DNA of 64,000 bases from a bacterium 1xD42-67 (lineage in GTDB: Bacteria; Bacillota; Clostridia; Oscillospirales; Oscillospiraceae). Where the stretch lies: positions 78,162 to 142,161 of the forward strand of contig RAYO01000014.1 of assembly GCA_003612335.1 (NCBI GenBank). The letters are read 5' to 3'. Below the pieces are notes generated by a model. That model did no database searches. It saw nothing but the letters and a program-made list of their open reading frames with translations, and was not told the DNA's origin. The position numbers were made by a program, and so were the translations under genes. Of the stretch, positions 17,233-25,826 are shown piece by piece. Position 1 is the stretch's first letter. Each line of letters starts with the position of its first letter.

Positions 17233-19260
17233 TTAGGCAGTCTTCTTCGCGCCCATGCGCTGGAGGACCACCACGGCACCCACAGTGACCAGACCGACCA
17301 CGTCGGTGAGGGTGCCAGGGATCAGCATCGCCAGTCCGCCCACCGCCATCAGGACCCGGAACAGGGGGTTGATGGGCCGGTAGAGGAAGCCGTTCAAGGA
17401 GGCTGCCACACCGAAGAGGCCCAGCAGAGCAGTGATGCAGATCTGGACCACCAACACCACCATCATCACACTGGAGGTCCCTTCGGGGAACTGGAAGAGC
17501 ATGGAGGGGTTCAGAGCGAAGATGTAGGGGACGATGAATGCGGCGATGGCGAGCCGCGTGGCATTGAAAGCCGTCTTCATGGGAGGTGCCTTGGCGATGG
17601 CAGAGCCGGCGTAGGCAGCCAGGGCCACGGGCGGGGTGATGTCGGCCACGATGCCGAAGTAGAACACGAAGAAATGAGCGCAGATCATGGGGATGCCGAT
17701 GGCCGGATTGACCAGGATGGGGGCGCAGGTGGAGGCCATGATGCAGTAGTTGGCGGTGGTGGGCACTCCCATGCCCAGCACGATACAGCAGATCATGGTG
17801 AGGAACAGGGCGATGATCGCCTGTCCGCCGGACACCCGGACGATCGCGGTGATCAGCTTGGAAGCCAGACCGGTGGTGGTGATGCAGCCGGCCACGATGC
17901 CCGCCATCGCGCAGGCGGCGGCCACGCTGATGGTGCCCTTGCCGCCGGCCTCCAGAGCGTCGAAGAATTTGCCCACGGTGATGTTGTCGCTCTTATCCGG
18001 ATTCTTGGTGACGGTGTTGATCACATTGGTCATCAGGCCCACGACGATGGTGACCAGGATGGCGATGGCCGCAGAGGACTGCATGGTCCGCTTCCCGGAG
18101 GAGACCAGCCAGACCAGGACCACCAGGGGGAGGAGCAGGTAGATCTTAGGCATCAGGTCCTTCATCTTGGGCAGCTGGCTGCGGGGGATGCCCTTCAGGC
18201 CCAGCTTCTTGGCCTCCAGGTGGACGGCGATGAAGATGCCGGTGAAGTAGAGGACAGCAGGCAGGATGGCCAGCAGGGCGATCTTGCCGTAATTGAAGGG
18301 CTCGCCCACGTACTCCGCCATGAGGAATGCGGCTGCGCCCATGATGGGGGGCATGATCTGTCCGCCGGTGGAGGCGGCCGCCTCCACCGCGCCGGCGAAC
18401 TCCGGCTTATACCCCGTCTTCTTCATCATAGGGATGGTGATGGAGCCGGTGGTGACCGTGTTGCCCACGGAGGAGCCGGACACCATGCCGCACAGGGCGG
18501 AGGAGAGGACGGCCACCTTGGCCGGACCGCCGGAGGCAGAGCCGGCGACGGAGTTGGCCAGGTCGATGAAGAAATTAGAGATCCCCGTCCGTTCCAGGAA
18601 CGCGCCGAAGATGATGAACAGCACGATGTATTTGGCGCAAACGTTGATGGGGGCACCCAGCAGGCCGTTCAGGGTGTAGAACAGATCGTAGATAGCCTTG
18701 TCATACTTGATCCCTGCGCCGAAGGGCAGGAAGGTATACAGGACCAGCGCGCCCACCACACACAGGATGGGCAGGCCCACACACCGGCGGCACAGCTCCA
18801 CCAGGGAGAGGAACACCAGGACAGCCAAAATGCACATCAGGGGGTTCCGGGTGAGCCGGCGGGCCTGGGTCACGATCACGCTGTCATAGACGTAGGAGCA
18901 GTAAAGCAGGGGGAGCACGCCGGCCAGCATGAAGATGATGTCGTACCAGGGGAGGGAGTTGACCTTGACATTGCCCTTTTTGATGGGGTAGGTCAGATAG
19001 CCCAGGACCACGATCATGGCCAGGAAATTGTACAGGCGGACGTGCTGGGCCGCCTGGCTCCAAAGGGTCACATACATGCAGTAGAGGGAGAAAGCCACCG
19101 CGATGACCTTGACGGCCAGCTTGGGGATGCCCTCCCAGACGCGGGTGTTGGACTCACGGTCATATTTTTTCATGACCTCGTCCAGATCGGCTTCGGTGCC
19201 GACCTCCACATCGGCGACTTTCCCTTCCAGGAGCTTTTGGTCTTTTTCGTTGGATGCCAT
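17233..19260 (-). CDS. TRAP transporter permease, DctQM fusion (4TM/12TM)
   Basis: A 675-residue integral membrane protein. About four N-terminal helices correspond to the small DctQ subunit, followed by the large DctM subunit with repeated hydrophobic segments. Typical sequence includes VGNTVTTGSITIPMMKKTGY, GQIMPPIMGAAAFLMAEYVG and LGMGVPTTANYCIMASTCAP. Such fusions pair with TAXI-type binding proteins and use an ion gradient to import solutes. The binding-protein gene lies upstream at 19437-20513. ATG at 19260 has GAAAGGAG upstream. The substrate is unknown. Confidence 0.92.
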   Translation of the reverse strand: MASNEKDQKLLEGKVADVEVGTEADLDEVMKKYDRESNTRVWEGIPKLAVKVIAVAFSLYCMYVTLWSQAAQHVRLYNFLAMIVVLGYLTYPIKKGNVKVNSLPWYDIIFMLAGVLPLLYCSYVYDSVIVTQARRLTRNPLMCILAVLVFLSLVELCRRCVGLPILCVVGALVLYTFLPFGAGIKYDKAIYDLFYTLNGLLGAPINVCAKYIVLFIIFGAFLERTGISNFFIDLANSVAGSASGGPAKVAVLSSALCGMVSGSSVGNTVTTGSITIPMMKKTGYKPEFAGAVEAAASTGGQIMPPIMGAAAFLMAEYVGEPFNYGKIALLAILPAVLYFTGIFIAVHLEAKKLGLKGIPRSQLPKMKDLMPKIYLLLPLVVLVWLVSSGKRTMQSSAAIAILVTIVVGLMTNVINTVTKNPDKSDNITVGKFFDALEAGGKGTISVAAACAMAGIVAGCITTTGLASKLITAIVRVSGGQAIIALFLTMICCIVLGMGVPTTANYCIMASTCAPILVNPAIGIPMICAHFFVFYFGIVADITPPVALAAYAGSAIAKAPPMKTAFNATRLAIAAFIVPYIFALNPSMLFQFPEGTSSVMMVVLVVQICITALLGLFGVAASLNGFLYRPINPLFRVLMAVGGLAMLIPGTLTDVVGLVTVGAVVVLQRMGAKKTA

Positions 19261-19367
19261 AGACGTTCTCCTTTCTCTTGTTCTCCACAGTGGCTGCGAA
19301 GCAGATATATCACTATCCCGCCAAATAGAGACATATCTGCTCCGCAGATCTTATCCATGTCAAAGAG

Positions 19368-19402
19368 GACGGCTGCGGCGGTACCAGTCCGCCGCAGCCG
19401 TC
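19368..19402 (-). other. Strong intercistronic hairpin between TAXI and TRAP genes
   Basis: A 14-bp perfect stem (GACGGCTGCGGCGG with CCGCCGCAGCCGTC) with a 7-base loop, without a good T-run. It probably stabilises the upstream binding-protein message or partly terminates it. That would make the binding protein more abundant than the permease. Confidence 0.6.
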
Positions 19403-19436
19403 TGGCTCACGCTAAAGGATGCTGAGACCTAGAGGC

Positions 19437-20513
19437 TCACTTGCCGGGGACAGTGATGCCCTTGTCGGCAAAGTACTGCACAGCGCCGGGATGATAGGGC
19501 ACGGCAGTGACGGAGGAGGCGAAGGTCAGATCCAGCTCCTTGGCCTTGTCGTGGCCCAGAGAGTCGATGTTCTCGAACACGCCATACAGGAAGTTGTAGA
19601 CGTCGGCGTCGCTCACGTCATCGCGGGCGATGACCACAGCGCCCACAGCCACGGTGGTGGCATCCTCGGGGGTCTTATAGGTGTCCTTGGAGATGACATA
19701 CTTGCTGTAGTAGGGGGAAGAAGCGATCAGCTTCTCGATGTGCTCGTCGTCCAGGCTGACCAGGTAGACATCGCGGGTGGCCGCCAGAGTGGTGACAGCG
19801 GTGGTGGGGGCGCCGGCGACCACGAAAGCGGCGTCGATCTTGCCGTCCTGCAGGTTCTCGGTGGAGTCGCCGAAGGACAGGTACTGGGGCTGGATGTCGG
19901 CCTCGGTCAGGTCATAGGCGCCCAGCACGTCGATGGCGTTGAAGTACACGCCGGAACCCTGGTCGCCGATGGAGACGGACTTGCCCTTCAGATCGGCGAC
20001 GGTCTTGATGTCGGGATTCAGGGTGACGATCTGGACCTGCTCCATGTACAGGGCGGCCACGGTGGAGAAGCTGTCGATCTTGGTATCGAACAGGCGCTCG
20101 CCGTTATAGGCATAGGCCATGACGTCGGACTGGACGAAGCCCAGCTGAGCGTCTTCCAGGTCCATGCTGTCGATGTTGGCCTTGGAGCCGCCGGAGGGGA
20201 CTGCGGTGACGGTGGTGCTGGTGGTCTCGCCCACCTTGCCGCCCAGAACGCCGCCAAAGCCGAAGTAGGTGCCCTGGTCGCCGCCGGTGGTGAAGGTCAG
20301 GCTGGATCCGCCGTCCTTGGGGGACAGAGTGCCCGCACCGCCCTGGCTGCTGCCGCCCTGAGAGCTGCCACCCTGGCTACCGCCGCCCTGGGAGCTGCCA
20401 CCCTGGCTGCCGCCGCCCTGGCTGCTGCCGCCCTTGTCTTTGGTGCCGCAGGCAGTGAGCGCCATGGTCACGATCATCGCGAGGGAGAGCGCAATGGCAA
20501 GTTTCTTCTTCAT
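19437..20513 (-). CDS. TAXI-family TRAP solute-binding lipoprotein
   Basis: A 358-residue lipoprotein. The signal peptide ends in the lipobox MALTAC (Cys about residue 22). A low-complexity linker of Ser-Gln-Gly-Gly units follows (about 28-58). The TAXI domain comes next: SSLTFTTGGDQGTYFGFGGV, then LGFVQSDVMAYAYNGE, the DLKGKSVSIGDQGSGVYFNA signature, and AFVVAGAPTTAV. It captures the solute outside the membrane and delivers it to the DctQM fusion encoded downstream. ATG at 20513 has GGAGG 8 bases upstream. Two perfect palindromes sit in its leader. Confidence 0.92.
   Translation of the reverse strand: MKKKLAIALSLAMIVTMALTACGTKDKGGSSQGGGSQGGSSQGGGSQGGSSQGGSSQGGAGTLSPKDGGSSLTFTTGGDQGTYFGFGGVLGGKVGETTSTTVTAVPSGGSKANIDSMDLEDAQLGFVQSDVMAYAYNGERLFDTKIDSFSTVAALYMEQVQIVTLNPDIKTVADLKGKSVSIGDQGSGVYFNAIDVLGAYDLTEADIQPQYLSFGDSTENLQDGKIDAAFVVAGAPTTAVTTLAATRDVYLVSLDDEHIEKLIASSPYYSKYVISKDTYKTPEDATTVAVGAVVIARDDVSDADVYNFLYGVFENIDSLGHDKAKELDLTFASSVTAVPYHPGAVQYFADKGITVPGK
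20335..20440 (-). repeat. Tandem repeats encoding a Gly-Ser-Gln linker
   Basis: Near-identical units of about 30 bases encode repeated GSSQGGGSQG-like decapeptides in the binding protein. Such repeats can expand or contract by slippage, so linker length may vary between strains. Confidence 0.7.
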
Positions 20514-20545
20514 ATTTTCGTTCCTCCATTTTCAAGATTGGCGAT

Positions 20546-20589
20546 GCTCTCCCGGTACCGGGAGAGCAAAAGCCCGATCGGGCTTTTGC
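20546..20589 (-). promoter_or_regulatory. Two abutting perfect palindromes in the TAXI gene leader
   Basis: GCTCTCCCGGTACCGGGAGAGC (22 bp, 20546-20567) and a 24-bp palindrome at 20566-20589 (GCAAAAGCCCGATC and its complement) share two bases. Both lie in the leader between the promoter and the start codon. They could be hairpins of an attenuator, operators, or a dispersed repeat. Confidence 0.5.
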
Positions 20590-20623
20590 CATATGTCGCA
20601 AGGCTCTTTGCACTTGCAGGGTC

Positions 20624-20652
20624 ATTATACAATATTTTCGTATGGATTGCAA
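20624..20652 (-). promoter_or_regulatory. Promoter for the TAXI-TRAP operon
   Basis: TTGCAA at 20647-20652 and TATAAT at 20624-20629 on the minus strand have a 17-base spacer. Confidence 0.7.
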
Positions 20653-20702
20653 CATATTTTTTCTTTGGAGCCAGGGTCGGATGTCCTCGATGGAAAAATA
20701 TC

Positions 20703-20731
20703 TTGACAAATCCTTGCTGGGGAAGTATAAT
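20703..20731 (+). promoter_or_regulatory. Promoter for tRNA-Leu
   Basis: Consensus TTGACA (20703-20708) and TATAAT (20726-20731) with a 17-base spacer, about 32 bases before the tRNA. Confidence 0.85.
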
Positions 20732-20762
20732 CAAAAAGACGTGGAGATGAGCCATGTCATAT

Positions 20763-20849
20763 GCGGCTGTGCTGGAATTGGTAGACTGGCAAGCTTGAGG
20801 TGCTTGTGTCCGTATGGGCGTACGGGTTCGACTCCCGTCAGCCGCACCA
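20763..20849 (+). tRNA. tRNA-Leu(GAG)
   Basis: An 87-nt class II tRNA. The acceptor GCGGCTG pairs with CAGCCGC, the anticodon stem is CAAGC/GCTTG with loop TTGAGGT giving anticodon GAG, and the variable arm is long (TGTCCGTATGGGCG). The T-arm is ACGGGTTCGACTCCCGT and CCA is encoded. It reads CUC and CUU. Confidence 0.95.
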
Positions 20850-20887
20850 AGTTGCATCGACAAAAGACAAAAAAGATGCAGACAAAG

Positions 20888-20913
20888 ATCCCGCACCTCG
20901 GTGCGGGATTTTT
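20888..20913 (+). terminator. Terminator after tRNA-Leu
   Basis: TCCCGCAC-CTCG-GTGCGGGA is followed by five T. Confidence 0.9.
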
Positions 20914-20984
20914 GCGTTTAGCTAACGGGATGTTCCAAAATAAAGATCATGTTCTGCTGTTCCAAACATTTGGCTCCACAAAAA

Positions 20985-21131
20985 TAACGCGCTGGAGATG
21001 CAGATCTCCAAATTTAGGCGCTGACAAAAAGGATCCGAACGGGCCTGCCGCTCTTTCCAGCACGCATCCTCGAAAATGCTCAAGGTACAGATATCACAGA
21101 GGGGGACGGGAGGCCCGTTCCCCTCTTTTTT
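20985..21131 (+). ncRNA. Possible small regulatory RNA with competing hairpins
   Basis: A nested hairpin (TGGAGAT-GCAG-ATCTCCA) lies at about 20991-21008. GAACGGGCCT (21037-21046) is perfectly complementary to AGGCCCGTTC (21111-21120). That 3' segment is also part of a terminator stem AGAGGGG...CCCCTCT with six T (21098-21131). The two pairings exclude each other, as in attenuators. No plus-strand gene follows, so it may be a standalone RNA. No promoter is evident and the call is tentative. Confidence 0.3.
21098..21131 (+). terminator. Plus-strand intrinsic terminator
   Basis: AGAGGGGGACGGG-AGG-CCCGTTCCCCTCT runs into six T. It faces the convergent helicase operon. Confidence 0.8.
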
Positions 21132-21207
21132 GCGTCCTGGCGCGCTGTTCTATTTCCATGACATGACTGTATCGCCCTATGTTTCCATCTGGTGGGGCAG
21201 AGAGCTA

Positions 21208-24200
21208 TCAGAATGGTCCAAAGCCGGATCGATCATATCGGTCGAAGGAGATATCCGGTCTCTCCCGCCTGCAGTCGTGCTTTACTCTTTCTGGGATCGA
21301 GCCAAGGAAATAGTCTTCGATCAGGTCCCAGCGGGCCTCATTGGAAAGATCCCCTTCATAAAGGTAAGTGAGCATCTTCACAGAGATCAAATGTCTCTCT
21401 GATACAGCATCCAACAGCCTATTGTCATAGCGATAGGGGGCATTTATGATATTTTTGAGCGCCTGGATCTGGTTGATATAGATATACAGCTGGCTGTTGG
21501 CGCCGCCGATCATCTCGAAGGAGAGCACGCCCATGGCTTCCAGGATGCCCAGGATGACACCGTATCCCTTGCTCTGCTTACTGTTATCGTTCATGAGATA
21601 CAGCTGGCCGTTTTGGACCTCCTGTTCGATCCTCCGGGCTCCGGACTCGACCCACTGGAAATAGGAATCCACAGCCACATTGAACTGATACTTGGTCTTC
21701 CCTCCTGTAGTCGTCTTTTCCAGTACGATCGGAGTAGCGGAACGAGCAAAGTTTTTCCGGTAGGGATCCATCGATGCGATCAGGACCTCGCAGATCGTCT
21801 GGGCTTTGTACCGATTGATATCGCAGGATACGGTCAGGGCCTCGGCGATCTCTGAGACCGCAGTATGTTCAGAAGATATGACCTTTTTCCTGATAAAGCC
21901 CTTCAGTGCGCCCCAGATGTTCTGGAACGAACTGGAGTGGTCGTGACTGAACGCGACCGTGACGCACAGCGCAGGGTCCATCGGATATTTGGCCACCAGG
22001 TCCAGATGTTCAGAGTCCTTCGAATAGAGCATGAACTTGAATTCGGGGAAGGACTGATCCTGATAGTCCTTCGACCAGATCTGGCTCAAAAATACCCGGC
22101 AGATATGCTTGCTGCTCTCGATCTCCTGCACAGAATCGGGATAACGCGCCAGGAGCTTTTCCTGTATCTTTGGGGATATCCCAAAGAATCCCACGGAGAA
22201 CATCGGGATCGGACGGACGTTGATGGGGGAGAAGCCGGTCTTCGCCTCGAAGTCTTTCTGGATCAGGAGGAGCGCGGTCTTCACCTTATTGATATTGTTG
22301 TCTTCATCGCTGGCCGGTGAAGCGAAGATATAAGAAAAGTTCTCAGCGTCCAACAGCATCGCGTTCCGCCGTTTGGTGAGATCCCTGCGTTTATCGGTCC
22401 GCATGCTCCGCTGATACAGCTCGTCTATCTTCTTGATGACCTGAATCAGCTGATACTTCTGTATCATCGACAGACCGTGCAGGCGGTTGATATGCTTGAA
22501 GTCCCGGGGGTTGTAGTAATACAGCGCCTCGCCTCTCAGGTCCTCCCGTCTTGCGGCGCGGCCGATCTCCTGGACATAGTCGCAGACGTTGCCCGTCGGG
22601 GCAAAGTGGGCCACCAGCTCGATATCATTGATGTCGATCCCCATGCCGAACGCTTTCGTCGCGAGCATCACGAGCTTTTCTTTCGCAAGGAACCTCTCAT
22701 AGTTTTCCTGTTTCTCATCTTTGCTGAGAGATCCATGATATATCGCGACGTGTCCGGCCTCATGCCTGCTCCTCAAATACTCGTAGCATCTGTTGATCAG
22801 CGCGACCGTGGGGAAATAAATCAAGGTCTTCTTGTTCGTGATCAGTGCGCGGTGGAGGATCTCTTCGATCTGGACGAATTTATCCAGCTCATATTCCGTC
22901 CGGCCCCCTCTCAGCTTTTGAGGATGTCTGATATCGATATCGATATCTCTGCGCTTGACATATCCCAGATAGGTGATGGGGCTCAGCATATGGAGGCTGT
23001 TGATCGTTTCGGTGTACATATCCTCGACGCCGCGGTAGATGGCCGTGGCTGTGAAGGTAGCGATGACGAAGGACCGGCCCTTGCTGGTCAGCTGCTTTTT
23101 CCTGAGTTTTCGGATGTGGTCGCCCAGATACCAGTAATCCGGCCGGAACTGTTTGCCCCAGGTGGTGACGATATGGGCCTCGTCGATGACGATCATGCCG
23201 ATGGTCCTGTCGCCGATCAGCTGTTCCACATCGCTGCGGCTCAGCAGCGTCTCAGGGGAGAGATAGAGGATGTGATACTGTCCGTCGGAGACCTTTGTGA
23301 TGATATCCTGTTTGATGATGGGCGAGATGTCTGAGTTGATCGTTTTGGCATAAGGATATTTTTTCAGCTCCAGATTCTTCACCTGGTCGTTCATGAGACC
23401 GATGAGGGGGGAGACGACGATGGTGAGGAGACCATACTGTTCCGCGAGATAGATCGCAGGCACCTGGAACATCACCGATTTGCCGGCGCCGGTAGGTGCG
23501 GTGACGAACACGTCCCTAAAATCCTGTCCGTTGCCGCAATGCTCCACTTCTTCTATCAGGTCGGCGATGATCCTCTCCTGAGACACCTGCTTGACGACCT
23601 TTTCCCCCCGGTCAAGGGCGTTCATGTCGTAGACGTCGAGGGTCCGGAAGGACGGATATCCCCAGTATTTTTTTAGGATATCCCCGTATCCCGCCCTGGG
23701 CACATAGTCGTCCCTGAGCTCCTGGGTCTGGAGGAAGGATATAGCGGTATGGTCCTTCCAATAGTGGGAGATGACCGAGATATGATCCCTGAGCCTGCCG
23801 GCGTCACCTGTGTAATTAGATATACGGACATACAGCTCGTCCGGTCCAGTGAGGAGGCGCCTGACGAGGCCGACGTAGTCTGATTCCTCCAGGATCTCCA
23901 GGAAGCTGGCCGGCTGCTCGGCAGAATAGACGAGTTCGTCCCTTTCGTCATCGAAGAGATCCACAGTGATGACCTTGGGGCTTTGGAGGGCGGCGACGGG
24001 GGAGTAGACGCCGATCAGCTGGCCGTCGCATTCCTTCAGCCCCTGGAACATGGCGATATATTCGTCGATGTCTCCGATGTAGCTGTCGTCGGATCCGCTG
24101 TCATCCGATTCGGCGTAATGATTCAAAAGGCCGGAACGGACCGTATCATCAAAGTGCTCCTCGATGGGATACTGGTCCATATAGATATTGTTGTTGAGGA

Positions 24201-24456
24201 TGGTGACTTCCTTATACTGAAGGACGATCAGATCGGAGAGGATGAGGAACTCCTCATAGCTCAGATATGTCCTCTTCCCATAGATCGACAGGAGATACCC
24301 CAATTTGTTCGACACGGCCTCGGACAGGTCCAGCCGCGCCACAGAAGGCTCAACGGCGGACAGAGGGATCCCCTTCAATACGACGATCGAACCGCTGGCG
24401 ATATCCGATCGTGCCGTTCTTTCTGCCAAGCGGTCCATTATCACACGATGAGTCAT
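21208..24456 (-). CDS. Large RecQ-like DEAH helicase, partner of a dedicated sigma factor
   Basis: A 1082-residue protein with a central superfamily 2 helicase of RecQ type. It carries Walker A TAPTGAGKS (near 319-327), DEAH at 425-428, TTWGKQFRPDYW just after it, LATKAFGMGIDINDI (about 598), and motif VI QEIGRAARR (629-637). About 280 N-terminal and 380 C-terminal residues match nothing I recognise, and no RecQ zinc site or HRDC domain is visible. It probably unwinds DNA using ATP; its cellular role is unknown. The ATG at 24454-24456 overlaps the sigma gene's TGA in an ATGA, with GGGAGG upstream. GC is somewhat lower than the flanks. Confidence 0.85.
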   Translation of the reverse strand: MTHRVIMDRLAERTARSDIASGSIVVLKGIPLSAVEPSVARLDLSEAVSNKLGYLLSIYGKRTYLSYEEFLILSDLIVLQYKEVTILNNNIYMDQYPIEEHFDDTVRSGLLNHYAESDDSGSDDSYIGDIDEYIAMFQGLKECDGQLIGVYSPVAALQSPKVITVDLFDDERDELVYSAEQPASFLEILEESDYVGLVRRLLTGPDELYVRISNYTGDAGRLRDHISVISHYWKDHTAISFLQTQELRDDYVPRAGYGDILKKYWGYPSFRTLDVYDMNALDRGEKVVKQVSQERIIADLIEEVEHCGNGQDFRDVFVTAPTGAGKSVMFQVPAIYLAEQYGLLTIVVSPLIGLMNDQVKNLELKKYPYAKTINSDISPIIKQDIITKVSDGQYHILYLSPETLLSRSDVEQLIGDRTIGMIVIDEAHIVTTWGKQFRPDYWYLGDHIRKLRKKQLTSKGRSFVIATFTATAIYRGVEDMYTETINSLHMLSPITYLGYVKRRDIDIDIRHPQKLRGGRTEYELDKFVQIEEILHRALITNKKTLIYFPTVALINRCYEYLRSRHEAGHVAIYHGSLSKDEKQENYERFLAKEKLVMLATKAFGMGIDINDIELVAHFAPTGNVCDYVQEIGRAARREDLRGEALYYYNPRDFKHINRLHGLSMIQKYQLIQVIKKIDELYQRSMRTDKRRDLTKRRNAMLLDAENFSYIFASPASDEDNNINKVKTALLLIQKDFEAKTGFSPINVRPIPMFSVGFFGISPKIQEKLLARYPDSVQEIESSKHICRVFLSQIWSKDYQDQSFPEFKFMLYSKDSEHLDLVAKYPMDPALCVTVAFSHDHSSSFQNIWGALKGFIRKKVISSEHTAVSEIAEALTVSCDINRYKAQTICEVLIASMDPYRKNFARSATPIVLEKTTTGGKTKYQFNVAVDSYFQWVESGARRIEQEVQNGQLYLMNDNSKQSKGYGVILGILEAMGVLSFEMIGGANSQLYIYINQIQALKNIINAPYRYDNRLLDAVSERHLISVKMLTYLYEGDLSNEARWDLIEDYFLGSIPERVKHDCRRERPDISFDRYDRSGFGPF

Positions 24457-25571
24457 GATCGATCCTCCCAAAAATCATCCAATCTGCGCCGGCGAGAGGG
24501 ATGCTGCATCTTTTTGATCGCTTTCGCCTCTATCTGACGGATCCGTTCCCGGGTGACATGGTATTCCGAGCCGATCTCCTCTAAAGTCATGGGATGGTCG
24601 TCGTCCCAGCCGAACCGGAGCTTTAGGATATCCCGCTCCCTTGGGTGCAGGGTGGCGAAGATCTTCTCCAGCTCATGGCGCAGGGCATGATCCAAGACGA
24701 TCCCTTCCACAGGATCTTCCGCCTCGTCCGGGATGAGGTCCCTCAGTTCTGTGTCGCCGTCTTCACCGATCGGCACGTCCAAAGAGGTATATCCAAGGAT
24801 ATTCGCCTTCAATGTGAGGCATTCTCTCACCTCATCGTCGGAGCATCCTGTTTCAGCGGCGATCCGCAGGACCCTCTCGTGGGGAGGGGCCCCTTCTTCG
24901 GCCAATCTGTTGTGGATGGCGACCACTTTGTTGATCCTCTCCATCATGTGGACCGGGATCCGGATGGCATACCCGTTATCCATGATCTCCCGCGCGATGC
25001 TCTGTTTGATCCAAAACACAGCGTATGTACTGAACGCGGTGCCCTGCTGGATGCTGAAGCGCTGGGCCGCCTTGATCAGGCCCAAAAACCCGACCTGCTC
25101 CAGGTCCTGGAAGTCAAGGCGATTCCCATATCGTTTCTCGTAGGCGCTCACATATTTATCGACGAGCCGTTTGTTTTTGATGCACAGGTCCTGAACGGCC
25201 TGCCGGTCGCCTTGCTGGATCAGACTGCAGAGGATCTCGTTGGATTGACGTATCTCCTTATATACGATAAGGCTGTCGTTCCAGCCCTCAGGAGCTCCCC
25301 TGTCCTGGAACAGAGAGGGATCATACAGGATCTCCAGATCCTCGTCCTCCAGATCGTCAGGCGCTCCGTCGCCGCTGTCTATATCCAGAATCAGCTCGCT
25401 GTCTTCGATATGGCGGTCCACAAGGTCGATCCCGTTCTTGTAAAGGATGTCAGTGACGATATACTGTTCTTTTTTAGACAGCATAGAGAAGACCCTGCTG
25501 AATTCATCATAGGTCATGGCGCTGTCCTTGACGTATGGCCTTACCATGCCGAGGATGATCTCTTCATTCAT
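24453..25571 (-). CDS. RpoD-like sigma-70 factor, accessory paralogue
   Basis: A 372-residue sigma factor. A divergent N-terminal part (1-95) has a region 1.1-like TYDEFSRVF...GIDLVD. Region 2 (about 134-205) includes LEQVGFLGLIKAAQRF and GTAFSTYAVFWIKQSI. Region 3 runs to about 285 and starts with IRIPVHMMERINKV. Region 4 (about 300-360) contains LHPRERDILKLRF and VTRERIRQIEAKAIKK. Regions 2.4 and 4.2 resemble the housekeeping factor, so it may read similar promoters. It is co-translated with the helicase. Atypical N-terminus and context argue against it being the primary factor. Confidence 0.85.
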   Translation of the reverse strand: MNEEIILGMVRPYVKDSAMTYDEFSRVFSMLSKKEQYIVTDILYKNGIDLVDRHIEDSELILDIDSGDGAPDDLEDEDLEILYDPSLFQDRGAPEGWNDSLIVYKEIRQSNEILCSLIQQGDRQAVQDLCIKNKRLVDKYVSAYEKRYGNRLDFQDLEQVGFLGLIKAAQRFSIQQGTAFSTYAVFWIKQSIAREIMDNGYAIRIPVHMMERINKVVAIHNRLAEEGAPPHERVLRIAAETGCSDDEVRECLTLKANILGYTSLDVPIGEDGDTELRDLIPDEAEDPVEGIVLDHALRHELEKIFATLHPRERDILKLRFGWDDDHPMTLEEIGSEYHVTRERIRQIEAKAIKKMQHPSRRRRLDDFWEDRS

Positions 25572-25636
25572 GGCTGTCCTGCCCCCTTTGATGGTGTCGT
25601 TCTGTCCGCCGCAGCGATATCTCCGTCTTTTTTTAC

Positions 25637-25665
25637 AGTATACCACATGAGACCGCATTTTTCCA
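25637..25665 (-). promoter_or_regulatory. Promoter for the sigma-helicase operon
   Basis: TGGAAA at 25660-25665 and TATACT at 25637-25642 on the minus strand with a 17-base spacer. The -35 box is a weak match, the -10 a good one. It is divergent from the response-regulator promoter at 25770. Confidence 0.45.
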
Positions 25666-25769
25666 GAGAGATCTGTGCTGGATCGAAAGATCCCGCCTCC
25701 GGTATCCCCGCGAGGCGCAGATCCTGTCCCGGCATGGACCGTGACGCCCCGAAAGATGCCGTTCCATCA

Positions 25770-25798
25770 TTGAAAGGATCCGGCGTTTGTGGTATGAT
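25770..25798 (+). promoter_or_regulatory. Promoter for the OmpR-type regulator gene
   Basis: TTGAAA at 25770-25775 and TATGAT at 25793-25798 with a 17-base spacer, 28 bases before the start codon. Confidence 0.65.
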
Positions 25799-25826
25799 CT
25801 TCAAAACGGATCGAGGAGGTCATCCT

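Noticed and set aside
17221..19425. Long open frame opposite the TRAP permease gene
   Set aside because: It is a shadow of the permease codons with an artificial His/Gly/Asp composition and no start signal.
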